Source: an uncultured Erysipelotrichaceae bacterium | GTDB lineage: Bacteria; Bacillota_I; Bacilli_A; RF39; UBA660 | Assembly (NCBI GenBank): GCA_902767005.1 | Contig: CACXFY010000181.1 | Location: 1-6,815 of the forward strand | DNA: 6,815 nt | Reading direction: 5' to 3' | Program-made: the position numbers and the translations under genes | In this document: positions 1 through 5,969 of the stretch, in pieces | How positions within the stretch are numbered: position 1 is the stretch's first letter | How the letters are laid out: each line of letters starts with the position of its first letter | The notes under the pieces: model-generated | The model's input: the letters and a program-made list of their open reading frames with translations, nothing else | What the model was told of the DNA's origin: nothing | The model's database searches: none

Positions 1-7
1 AATAAGA

Positions 8-13
8 TATAAT
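8..13 (+). promoter_or_regulatory. Possible -10 box of the first transcript
   Basis: A perfect TATAAT lies here. Transcription would start near base 20, just ahead of the ribosome site at 24-30. That gives a very short leader, like the one seen before the gene at 3658. The matching -35 would fall outside the window, so this is only half a promoter, and TATAAT is common by chance in DNA this A/T-rich. Confidence 0.35.
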
Positions 14-36
14 ATTACAAATTAAGGAGGAGTAGT

Positions 37-144
37 ATGACTAGTATATTATTAATAATCATCATAGGTATAATCTTACTTGGTTATACTATTTATGAGA
101 GATTTATAAGTAATTTAGTTACTTGTTCTGCCTATTGTATTTAG
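37..144 (+). CDS. Small single-pass membrane peptide, 35 aa, function unknown
   Basis: This short frame opens with ATG and ends in TAG. A textbook ribosome site (AAGGAGG, 24-30) sits 6 bases before the start, which is the main reason to believe it is translated. Residues 4-18 are almost entirely Ile, Leu, Gly and Tyr and would form one transmembrane helix. A short tail follows, with a charged Glu-Arg pair at 21-22 and two cysteines (Cys30, Cys34). No family is recognised. Size and shape would fit a small membrane regulator or a type I toxin-like peptide, but nothing here specifically supports a toxin: I see no antisense RNA promoter and no typical toxin motif. It lies 28 bases before the B3/B4-domain gene on the same strand and is probably cotranscribed with it. 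It could also be a decayed remnant of a longer gene. Confidence 0.55.
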   Translation: MTSILLIIIIGIILLGYTIYERFISNLVTCSAYCI

Positions 145-172
145 TATAAATATAATAGAGAAGGAGAGTAAT

Positions 173-880
173 ATGAAATTTATAATACAAAAAGAAATAT
201 TTGATAAATTAGATAATTTAGTTGTAGGTGTTGTTGTCGCTAAAGGAATAGATAATTCTAAAGAGTATAAAGAAATAGATAAAATGTTAGATGAATCTAT
301 TAAATTAGCTGAATCTAGATTCTTAGATAAAAAAGTAAAAGAAGAAAAAGATATTATTCCATATCGAGAAGCATTTGAAAAACTAGGTATTAATCCTAAT
401 AAATTCCAATGCTCAGTAGAAGCAATGTTTAATAGAATATCTAAAGGTAAAGGACTACCTCATATTAATCCATTAGTAGATTTAAACAATGCCATAAGCT
501 TAAAGTATACACTACCAATGGGTACTCATAATTTAGGTTTAAGTAGTGAAGATACTGAATTAAGATATTCTAAAGAAGGAGATCACTTCATAACAATGGG
601 TACTGAAGAAGAAGAGAAGATAGAAGAAAATGAAGTAGTATATGCCGTAGGAAATCAAGTAAGAACTAGACGTTGGGCTTGGAGACAATCTAATGAAGGT
701 AAAATAGATGAAAACACTAGCTTTGTATTCTTCCCAATAGATGGTTTTATAGGTATTAATGAAGAAAGAGTAGAAGAGGCTAAAAAAGAATTAGAAGACA
801 TACTACACAAAGTATTTAACTGTGAAACAATATCTGGAACAGTTAATAAAGAAAACAATGAATTTACAATAAATATTTAA
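173..880 (+). CDS. B3/B4 (tRNA-binding-like) domain protein
   Basis: The 235-residue product resembles the stand-alone B3/B4 domain family (COG3382-like), related to the B3/B4 region of the phenylalanyl-tRNA synthetase beta chain. That region takes part in editing of mischarged tRNA, but the role of free-standing members is not well established, so aminoacyl-tRNA or amino-acid quality control is an inference. Features that fit are a PYREAF segment at 63-68, the run PHINPLVDLNNAISL at 96-110, the GDHF segment at 136-139 and a Trp/Arg-rich NQVRTRRWAWRQ segment at 161-172, followed by a hydrophobic strand (FVFFPIDGF, 184-192). No signal peptide or membrane helix is visible, so it should be cytoplasmic. 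The length is typical of a complete single-domain member. The start is fixed by an AAGGAG site at 161-166, 6 bases upstream. It follows the small membrane ORF and precedes the heat-shock control region. Confidence 0.85.
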   Translation: MKFIIQKEIFDKLDNLVVGVVVAKGIDNSKEYKEIDKMLDESIKLAESRFLDKKVKEEKDIIPYREAFEKLGINPNKFQCSVEAMFNRISKGKGLPHINPLVDLNNAISLKYTLPMGTHNLGLSSEDTELRYSKEGDHFITMGTEEEEKIEENEVVYAVGNQVRTRRWAWRQSNEGKIDENTSFVFFPIDGFIGINEERVEEAKKELEDILHKVFNCETISGTVNKENNEFTINI

Positions 881-915
881 AAAATTAGCACTTGGCCTTG
901 ACAAGTGCTAATTTT
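881..915. promoter_or_regulatory. CIRCE operator (probable HrcA binding site)
   Basis: The core reads TTAGCACTT (885-893), nine bases of spacer, then AAGTGCTAA (903-911). The known CIRCE consensus is TTAGCACTC-N9-GAGTGCTAA. Each arm matches 8 of 9, and the one change per arm (C to T, G to A) is compensated, so the site stays perfectly symmetric. The symmetry extends outward to arms of 14 bases (881-894 with 902-915). The hsp20 promoter's -35 begins in the spacer, the usual arrangement for HrcA repression of heat-shock genes. HrcA itself is not in the window. The repeat may also act as a weak terminator for the B3/B4-domain gene, but no clean run of T follows the hairpin. Confidence 0.87.
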
Positions 916-926
916 AGTGTTAATAT
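898..926 (+). promoter_or_regulatory. Extended sigma-A-type promoter of hsp20
   Basis: A perfect -35 hexamer TTGACA (898-903) is followed by 17 bases and a -10 of TAATAT (921-926). A TG at 918-919, one base before the -10, makes it an extended -10 promoter. Transcription should begin near 933, leaving a leader of about 76 bases. The -35 lies in the CIRCE spacer and right arm, so a bound repressor would block RNA polymerase. The -10 itself is imperfect (4 of 6). Confidence 0.72.
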
Positions 927-930
927 TAAA

Positions 931-952
931 TTGTAGTAAAAAAGAACTACGG
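931..952 (+). other. 5' leader hairpin of the hsp20 transcript
   Basis: GTAGT (933-937) pairs with ACTAC (946-950) around an 8-base A-rich loop, and two G-U pairs could extend the stem to 931 and 952. It falls almost exactly at the predicted 5' end of the hsp20 mRNA. Hairpins at the very 5' end are known to stabilise Gram-positive mRNAs; that role here is an inference. The stem is short and could be chance. Confidence 0.4.
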
Positions 953-1008
953 TATTAATAAATATGTGCTACCAAAAGATAACACAGTTATGAAAGGAAG
1001 TTGATATT

Positions 1009-1416
1009 ATGATGTTAATGCCAAGAAAAAACTACAGTTTATTCGATGATCTATTTAGAGATGATTTCTTTGATAAGAAGATGCCTACTTTAATGAAGAC
1101 TGATATTAAAGAATTAAAGGATAAGTATCAATTAGAAGTAGATCTACCAGGTTATAAAAAAGAAAACATTAATATTGAATTAGAAGAGGGATATTTAAGA
1201 ATTTCAGCAAAAGTAGAAGAGAAAAAAGATGATGAAGAATCTAATTATCTACATAAAGAAAGATACTATGGAGAATGTACAAGAAGTTTCTATGTAGGAG
1301 AAGATATAAAAGAAGAAGAAATTTCTGCTGAATTTACTGATGGTATTTTAAAAATAGATATTCCTAAAAAAGAAGAAGAAACTGTACCAGAGAAAAAACA
1401 AATCGAAATTAAATAA
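1009..1416 (+). CDS. hsp20: Small heat-shock protein, Hsp20/alpha-crystallin family
   Basis: An ATP-independent holdase chaperone that would bind unfolding proteins during stress and pass them to DnaK/ClpB-type machines (family knowledge). The 135-residue length is normal for bacterial members. A short N-terminal arm (SLFDDLFRDDFFD, 10-22) leads into an alpha-crystallin domain at about 29-120. Typical marks are MKTDIKE (29-35), the EVDLPGYKKENI strand and turn (43-54), RSFYVGE (92-98) and the A-x4-GIL motif (107-114). The C-terminal IEI at 132-134 is the I-x-I anchor used in oligomer assembly. The ribosome site AAAGGAAG (993-1000) is 8 bases from the ATG at 1009; an adjacent ATG at 1012 is an equally plausible start, costing one residue. 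The gene has its own CIRCE-controlled promoter and ends in a strong terminator, so it is probably a single-gene unit induced by heat. Confidence 0.95.
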   Translation: MMLMPRKNYSLFDDLFRDDFFDKKMPTLMKTDIKELKDKYQLEVDLPGYKKENINIELEEGYLRISAKVEEKKDDEESNYLHKERYYGECTRSFYVGEDIKEEEISAEFTDGILKIDIPKKEEETVPEKKQIEIK

Positions 1417-1446
1417 AAAAACTGCCAAAAGGCAGTTTTTATTTTT
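1417..1446. terminator. Bidirectional intrinsic terminator
   Basis: AAAAACTGCC (1417-1426) pairs with GGCAGTTTTT (1431-1440) around an AAAA loop, giving a 10-base stem with runs of T on both exits. It sits one base past the hsp20 stop. On the other strand it starts inside the stop codon of the PASTA-repeat gene (1439-1441). It should end both convergent transcripts. Confidence 0.9.
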
Positions 1447-3508
1447 CTACTTCAAATACATAAGTTTGTCCACAAGTTTCTACTTGCATATATGCATATA
1501 TACCATGTGGGAAACCAGGTGTATCCCCACTAATGGCTCTAATAGTATACTTTAATCCACTACAAGAACTAGCCCAATTATTAATCCAATTAACTGTTTT
1601 ATTATAACTTGGATCATTTAATACTTGTGACTTTATTGTTCCTGGAACTGTACAAGTCTTTTTAACACATGATGGAGTAGTATTACCACCGCCATTATTA
1701 TTGTTATTACTACTATTATTACTATTACTATTTGGTTTATTATTACTATTACTTTGTCTTTCTTGAGTAGCTTTTTTTCCATTACTCAATGTTACTGTAA
1801 CAGTAGTATTTTTACTAATTTCACTTCCAGCTCTAATAGATTGATTAATAACTATATCTTTCTTCTCATCACTTGGTGAGTATACAAAACTATAATTAAT
1901 ATTATTATCATTTAATCTAGAAGTAGCTTGACTCTTAGTTAAACCTACTACTTTAGGCATAGTTACTTTTTCTCCACTACTTAATGTAACGATAATAGTA
2001 TCATCATTTTTAATAACTTCACCAGTTTTATAAGAATAACTGATTACTTCACCATCTTTAACACTACTACTAAATTCATTTTTTATTTCATATCTAATGC
2101 CATATTTATCAGCCCAATCTCTAAAATCATTAAATGATTTAAACTTAGGCATCTTTAAACTACCTTTAGATATAACTACTTTAATAACAGTACCTTGTTC
2201 AATAATATCACCAGCACTCTTATCAGCACTTATAACATCATTTTCTTTAACACTATCGTCATACTTATCATTAAATTCTACTTTCAATCTATTCTTAATT
2301 ACCCAATTAGTTATTTCTGTCATACTCATTTTAGTAAGATTAGGTACTTTTACTTTTTTACCTTTACTTAATGTAATAGTAATTGCTTCTTCGTTATTAG
2401 GACTTATCATAGTACCTGCATCAAGACTTTGTTTAAAAGCATAATCTCTTTTTATCTTATTAGAAAAGTCATAAACAGTATTATAATTAAGTCTATTCTT
2501 TTTCATATATAAATCTACTTCAAATTTACTTTTATTAGTAAAATCTATTAGTTTAATTTCACTATCATTATATTCTTCACCAATAGAGAAAGTTAATTTA
2601 ATATTATCATTTCTTTTAGCATTACCAGTTATATTTTGTTCTATTACAGTATCTTCTTGTTTTTCTGATAATACAAATTCTACTTCTACATTACTTAAAT
2701 AATTATCATGAACAAAGTTAATAACTCTTTCACTATCCCAACCAATCATACTTGGTATAATTATTTCTTTACTTGGATTTGGCCCTTCAGATACCGCAAC
2801 AGTAATAGTCTTAATACCATCTACTTTAGTCCCTGCTTTTACACTTTGACTAATTATTCTATAGTCATCTACCATATCACTATATTCATATTCTTGATCT
2901 AATTCTACATTATTTAATTCTGCCCATTTAACTACATCCACTAAACTTCTTCCAGTAAAGTTCTCAACTCTAGTAACACTAGTAACTTTCACTATATTTA
3001 ACATATCTAAAGTATTTACCATAAAGAAAGCAAGTAGTATTAATCCACATAATACAATTGAACTCTTACTTTTCTTATTAATACTTAATCCAATACCAAC
3101 AAATATAATAGAGAATAATGTAATTAATAATATATTAATAATACCAGTAAAACTAGCTATAGGTTTACAAGCAATATTAACAAAAAAGTAAGCAATACAA
3201 CCAATTAATACTAACACTAAAAACATATCAGCAAAAGGATGTTTATACTTCTCAATATGAACTCTATTACTAGGTTTATGATTATTTATCTCATTACTAA
3301 TAACATTATTTATCTCATGAGAATCTTCTTTTACATTATCTTCTTCCATTTTCATTTCCATAGTCTCTGTCTTTTCATTTTCGTCATATTCTTTATGTTT
3401 AACATCTTTTTCTTCTATATCTTTAATTATTTCCTCAGTTTTTTCCTTCTTTTTAGTACTTGTCTTTCTAGTACTTTTTTTATTAGTATTCTTCTTTGTA
3501 TTAGCCAT
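1439..3508 (-). CDS. Membrane-anchored PASTA-repeat surface protein with a four-cysteine C-terminal domain
   Basis: A 689-residue protein with no kinase domain. Residues 1-90 are Lys-, Thr-, Glu- and Asp-rich and should be cytoplasmic. Three hydrophobic helices follow at about 93-113, 121-141 and 150-171, with a basic NKKSKSS loop at 144-150; the positive-inside rule then puts the rest outside. About six PASTA-type units are readable: 178-243, 248-312, 316-383, 385-449, 450-512 and 514-578. Each ends in a strand such as ITITLSKG or VTVTLSNG, and unit 3 is the most degenerate. An Asn/Ser/Gly stalk (585-609) leads to a 76-residue end domain with Cys614, Cys619, Cys649 and Cys679, which could form two disulfides. 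PASTA repeats elsewhere bind peptidoglycan or penicillin-like ligands, so a wall-sensing or wall-anchored role is inferred. The ribosome site GGAGGT (3520-3515) is 6 bases from the start. The gene is divergent from the glycan genes. Confidence 0.88.
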   Translation of the reverse strand: MANTKKNTNKKSTRKTSTKKKEKTEEIIKDIEEKDVKHKEYDENEKTETMEMKMEEDNVKEDSHEINNVISNEINNHKPSNRVHIEKYKHPFADMFLVLVLIGCIAYFFVNIACKPIASFTGIINILLITLFSIIFVGIGLSINKKSKSSIVLCGLILLAFFMVNTLDMLNIVKVTSVTRVENFTGRSLVDVVKWAELNNVELDQEYEYSDMVDDYRIISQSVKAGTKVDGIKTITVAVSEGPNPSKEIIIPSMIGWDSERVINFVHDNYLSNVEVEFVLSEKQEDTVIEQNITGNAKRNDNIKLTFSIGEEYNDSEIKLIDFTNKSKFEVDLYMKKNRLNYNTVYDFSNKIKRDYAFKQSLDAGTMISPNNEEAITITLSKGKKVKVPNLTKMSMTEITNWVIKNRLKVEFNDKYDDSVKENDVISADKSAGDIIEQGTVIKVVISKGSLKMPKFKSFNDFRDWADKYGIRYEIKNEFSSSVKDGEVISYSYKTGEVIKNDDTIIVTLSSGEKVTMPKVVGLTKSQATSRLNDNNINYSFVYSPSDEKKDIVINQSIRAGSEISKNTTVTVTLSNGKKATQERQSNSNNKPNSNSNNSSNNNNNGGGNTTPSCVKKTCTVPGTIKSQVLNDPSYNKTVNWINNWASSCSGLKYTIRAISGDTPGFPHGIYAYMQVETCGQTYVFEVEK
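1682..1756 (-). repeat. Low-complexity Asn/Ser stalk-coding tract
   Basis: An imperfect trinucleotide tract (AAT, AAC and AGT codons on the minus strand) encodes the Asn/Ser/Gly stalk, residues 585-609 of the PASTA-repeat protein. It separates the last PASTA unit from the cysteine domain. Such tracts can change length by slippage in steps of three bases without breaking the frame; whether this one does is not known. Confidence 0.7.
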
Positions 3509-3532
3509 ATTACAACCTCCAATACTATAATA

Positions 3533-3543
3533 ATTATATTATA
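3533..3543 (-). promoter_or_regulatory. Probable -10 region of the PASTA-repeat gene
   Basis: Read on the minus strand, two overlapping TATAAT hexamers occur (3543-3538 and 3538-3533), 25-35 bases before the start codon and just upstream of the GGAGGT ribosome site. No good -35 lies at the proper distance; the bases at 3566-3561 read ATTCAT. This is either a weak promoter, one that needs an activator, or a chance match in A/T-rich DNA. Confidence 0.4.
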
Positions 3544-3565
3544 AATAGTGTAAAAGATAAATGAA

Positions 3566-3592
3566 TAGACACTTATTTATGTAAAGTGTGTA
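3566..3592. promoter_or_regulatory. Imperfect inverted repeat in the divergent promoter region
   Basis: TAGACACTT (3566-3574), nine bases, then AAGTGTGTA (3584-3592). Eight of nine positions are complementary between the arms, with ACACTT/AAGTGT perfect. It lies between the -10 of the leftward gene and the -35 of the rightward gene, the usual place for an operator. Its CACTT-N9-AAGTG core and spacing equal those of the CIRCE at 885-911, but the outer TTAG/CTAA bases are not kept. It could be an operator for an unidentified regulator, a degenerate CIRCE, or chance. Confidence 0.35.
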
Positions 3593-3605
3593 CATAATTT
3601 TACTC

Positions 3606-3634
3606 TTGTGAAGAAAAGACTAAAATATTATAAT
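3606..3634 (+). promoter_or_regulatory. Promoter of the glycan gene cluster
   Basis: TTGTGA (3606-3611, 4 of 6 against TTGACA), a 17-base spacer, then a perfect TATAAT (3629-3634). Transcription should start near 3641, giving a leader of under 20 bases. That leaves room for the AGAGG ribosome site (3646-3650), 7 bases before the ATG at 3658. The spacing and perfect -10 make this the best rightward promoter in the intergenic region. Confidence 0.65.
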
Positions 3635-3657
3635 AAGAATAGAGAAGAGGAAAGAAA

Positions 3658-5967
3658 ATGAAAAATTATCTTAAGAAAAATTTAAGTATAATAATTAGTA
3701 TTTTTATTTTATTATTACCAATTATTGATTTACTTACTGGATTATGTCTTCATGTTTTAAATATTAATTTTACATTTGGTATCATAATAAAGATATTATT
3801 CTTATTATTCATCATGTATATTACTTTGTTTGTCTATAAGAAAAAAGTACTCTTACCATATATTCTAATACTGATTTATTTTATACTATATACTTTAGGT
3901 TTTATCCTTTATAAAGATACTTCATTACTTCCTAATATTCAAAACTTAATAAAAACATTTTATTTTCCAATATTGTTAATATCTCTTTATCCTTTAAGAG
4001 ATGATATTAAAATAAGTAAAATGGTCTTATTTACTACTATGTTCTTATATATAATATTAATCTTTTTACCAATCCTTTTTGGAGTAGGATATAAGACATA
4101 TCAAATCACTAAAGCCGGTACTTTAGGATTCTATAATTCAGCTAATGAAATAAGTGGTATTATATCTATTCTTACACCAATTATGTTTATTATATTTAAA
4201 GATTTAAAAAGTCCAATTATTAAAACATTATTAACATTAATATACTTAGTTGTCATATTGATGATTGGTACTAAGACACCATTATTATCATTATTTATTA
4301 CGATATTCTTTACTATTATTTATCTATGGTATAAGAACTTAAAAGAAAAACGATATAAACCAATTCTTTATTCTTTCTTAGGATTAGTAGTAGCGATAAC
4401 ATTATTAATAATTATTATTCCTAAAACTAATTTTTATAAGAATATCGAAACCCATTTAAATTATTTAAAATTAGATAATATTACTGAAGTATTTGAAGAT
4501 GAAAAACTAGTAGATCATTTCATCTTTAGTCAAAGATTAACTTTCTTAAGTAAAAAAGCTTATCTATATAAAAACGCTAATATATATCAAAAACTATTTG
4601 GTATTGGTTATTTAAAAGATAATAATAAACCTACTAAGTTAATAGAAATGGACTACTTTGATATTTATTATTCTCATGGAATAATTGGTTTCTTAATATT
4701 CTTTATTCCAACTTTAATTATTATTTATCGAATACTTCTACCAAAGAAGAAACTAAATTATGATAGATACATTCTCAATATAAGTTTTCTATTGATAATT
4801 TTCCTAGCTTTCTTCACTGGTCATATTATTACCGCACCATCTGTATCTTTATTAGTAGTAATAATCCTATTAAGTTTAGCAAAAAGAAAGAAAAGAGATT
4901 TGTTATTTGCTTCTAAAGACTTAGGTATGGGTGGCATAGAAACAGCTCAAGTAAACTTATTAAATTATATTAATTATGATAAATATAATGTAACTTTAGT
5001 ATTAGAAAGAAAGTATGGAGTAAATTTAGATAAAGTAAATGAAAATGTAAATATTAAAGAATTAAGAGTAAGTGATTTCAAAATAAGTATTATTAGAAAA
5101 CTAATTAACTTTATTCGTAAATTTAACTATATGATTATTAATTATTATAATTATGATTTTAGTTGCTGCTACACAACATACAGCTTAAGTTCTAATAAGA
5201 TAGCTAAACTATCAAGTTCTAATAATTCTATCTATGTTCACAGTAACTATAGTGATTTATATGAAACAAAAGAAGAAGTAATAGATTTCTTTAATAATAG
5301 AAAAGTAGAAGAATATAGAAAGATAATATTTGTATCTAATGAAGCTGCTCATTCTTTTGAAAAATTATTTCCAAACCTAAGAAATAAAATTAAAGTATTT
5401 AATAACTTTATAGATATTAATCGTATTAATTATTTAAGTAAAGAACTAATAGAAGAAGAAAAACCAACTAATCATAAATTATTTGTTTTTGTTGGAAGAT
5501 TAGATGATTCATCTAAAAAACTATCTCGTGCCATTAACCTAGTTAAAGAAATAAAAGATATAGAATTATGGATAATAGGAGATGGAGACGACAGAGTAAT
5601 GTATGAAGAAAAAGCTAAAGAATTGAATGTTACTAAAAGAGTTAAATTCTTAGGAGCTAAATCTAATCCATATCCATATATTAATATTTGTGATTATGTA
5701 ATACTTACTTCTGATTATGAAGGCTTCCCAGTTACATATCTAGAAGCAATTGTTCTAGAAAAGCCTATTATAACGACTATTAAAACATCTGATGATAGAA
5801 TTAATATAGAAGAATATGCTTATATTATTCCAAAAGATGAAAAAGAAATGGTTGATGTCGTAAAAGAAGTATTAACTAAGAATAAAAGAAAAACTAAATA
5901 TGATTTAGAAGAGATACAAAGAGAAAGAATGTTGTCTTTAGAAAAAATATTTAATGGGGTGATTTAA
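3658..5967 (+). CDS. Fusion of O-antigen ligase/polymerase-like membrane domain and GT4 glycosyltransferase
   Basis: A 769-residue two-part protein. Residues 1-408 form a polytopic domain of about 12 predicted helices resembling the O-antigen ligase/polymerase (Wzy/WaaL-type) superfamily. Marks are GFYNSANE (157-164), GTKT after a helix (204-207), a large outer loop at about 256-335 holding SQR (291-293) and GIGY (315-318), and DYFDIYYSHGIIGF (332-345). After a basic link (409-413), residues 414-769 form a complete retaining GT-B (GT4) glycosyltransferase. It has GMGGIE (423-428), FVSN (558-561), FVGRL with Arg614 and Lys620, GDGDD (641-645), and the E-x7-E pair Glu688/Glu696 in DYEGFPVTYLEA. 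The enzyme half would lie on the cytoplasmic face, adding a sugar from a nucleotide donor; the membrane half would join or transfer glycan outside. Donor and acceptor cannot be told. The ends are ordinary and no stop or frame change interrupts the join. It is first in the cluster. Confidence 0.87.
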   Translation: MKNYLKKNLSIIISIFILLLPIIDLLTGLCLHVLNINFTFGIIIKILFLLFIMYITLFVYKKKVLLPYILILIYFILYTLGFILYKDTSLLPNIQNLIKTFYFPILLISLYPLRDDIKISKMVLFTTMFLYIILIFLPILFGVGYKTYQITKAGTLGFYNSANEISGIISILTPIMFIIFKDLKSPIIKTLLTLIYLVVILMIGTKTPLLSLFITIFFTIIYLWYKNLKEKRYKPILYSFLGLVVAITLLIIIIPKTNFYKNIETHLNYLKLDNITEVFEDEKLVDHFIFSQRLTFLSKKAYLYKNANIYQKLFGIGYLKDNNKPTKLIEMDYFDIYYSHGIIGFLIFFIPTLIIIYRILLPKKKLNYDRYILNISFLLIIFLAFFTGHIITAPSVSLLVVIILLSLAKRKKRDLLFASKDLGMGGIETAQVNLLNYINYDKYNVTLVLERKYGVNLDKVNENVNIKELRVSDFKISIIRKLINFIRKFNYMIINYYNYDFSCCYTTYSLSSNKIAKLSSSNNSIYVHSNYSDLYETKEEVIDFFNNRKVEEYRKIIFVSNEAAHSFEKLFPNLRNKIKVFNNFIDINRINYLSKELIEEEKPTNHKLFVFVGRLDDSSKKLSRAINLVKEIKDIELWIIGDGDDRVMYEEKAKELNVTKRVKFLGAKSNPYPYINICDYVILTSDYEGFPVTYLEAIVLEKPIITTIKTSDDRINIEEYAYIIPKDEKEMVDVVKEVLTKNKRKTKYDLEEIQRERMLSLEKIFNGVI

Positions 5968-5969
5968 TG
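5956..5969 (+). promoter_or_regulatory. Ribosome site and TAATG stop/start coupling
   Basis: The stop of the fusion gene (TAA, 5965-5967) shares its last A with the ATG of the next gene (5967-5969). GGGGTGAT at 5956-5963, inside the end of the upstream gene, matches the GGTGAT part of the anti-Shine-Dalgarno complement. Ribosomes finishing the first gene can restart on the second, so the two products are likely made in linked amounts. Confidence 0.75.

Noticed and set aside
151..156. TATAAT just before the B3/B4-domain gene as a separate promoter
   Set aside because: The start site would fall near 163, inside the ribosome site, and no -35 is at a workable distance (TTGTTC at 124-129 is 21 bases away).
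655..858. Open frame of 67 codons on the minus strand
   Set aside because: It lies wholly inside the B3/B4-domain gene, has no convincing ribosome site and encodes low-complexity Ser/Leu-rich protein.
881..915. Inverted repeat read as an ordinary intrinsic terminator of the B3/B4-domain gene
   Set aside because: The sequence fits CIRCE arm by arm and contains the start of the downstream -35, and the Ts after it belong to the stem rather than a free run. A minor terminator role is not excluded.
2097..2444. Open frame of 115 codons on the plus strand
   Set aside because: Antisense to the PASTA-repeat gene. Its Ser/Leu/Ile-rich hydrophobic product is what the reverse of that gene's Lys/Asn/Glu/Asp-rich coding sequence would give.
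2708..2902. Open frame of 64 codons on the plus strand
   Set aside because: Antisense to PASTA units 1 and 2, with no ribosome site or family resemblance.
3239..3544. Open frame of 101 codons on the plus strand, Phe/Ile-rich and membrane-like
   Set aside because: It mirrors the Lys/Glu-rich N-terminal coding sequence of the PASTA-repeat gene (Lys and Glu codons read as Phe and Leu in reverse), and its end overlaps that gene's start and ribosome site.
3527..3554. TTTACA (3554-3549) with TATTAT (3532-3527) as the leftward promoter
   Set aside because: The hexamers and the 16-base spacer look reasonable, but transcription would begin at about 3520, on the ribosome site itself.
4877..4930. The Wzy-like/GT4 join as a frameshift or missed stop
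   Set aside because: The frame runs through without a stop, codon use is alike on both sides, and no ribosome site with a start codon is seen at the join. A sequencing error cannot be fully excluded from one sequence.
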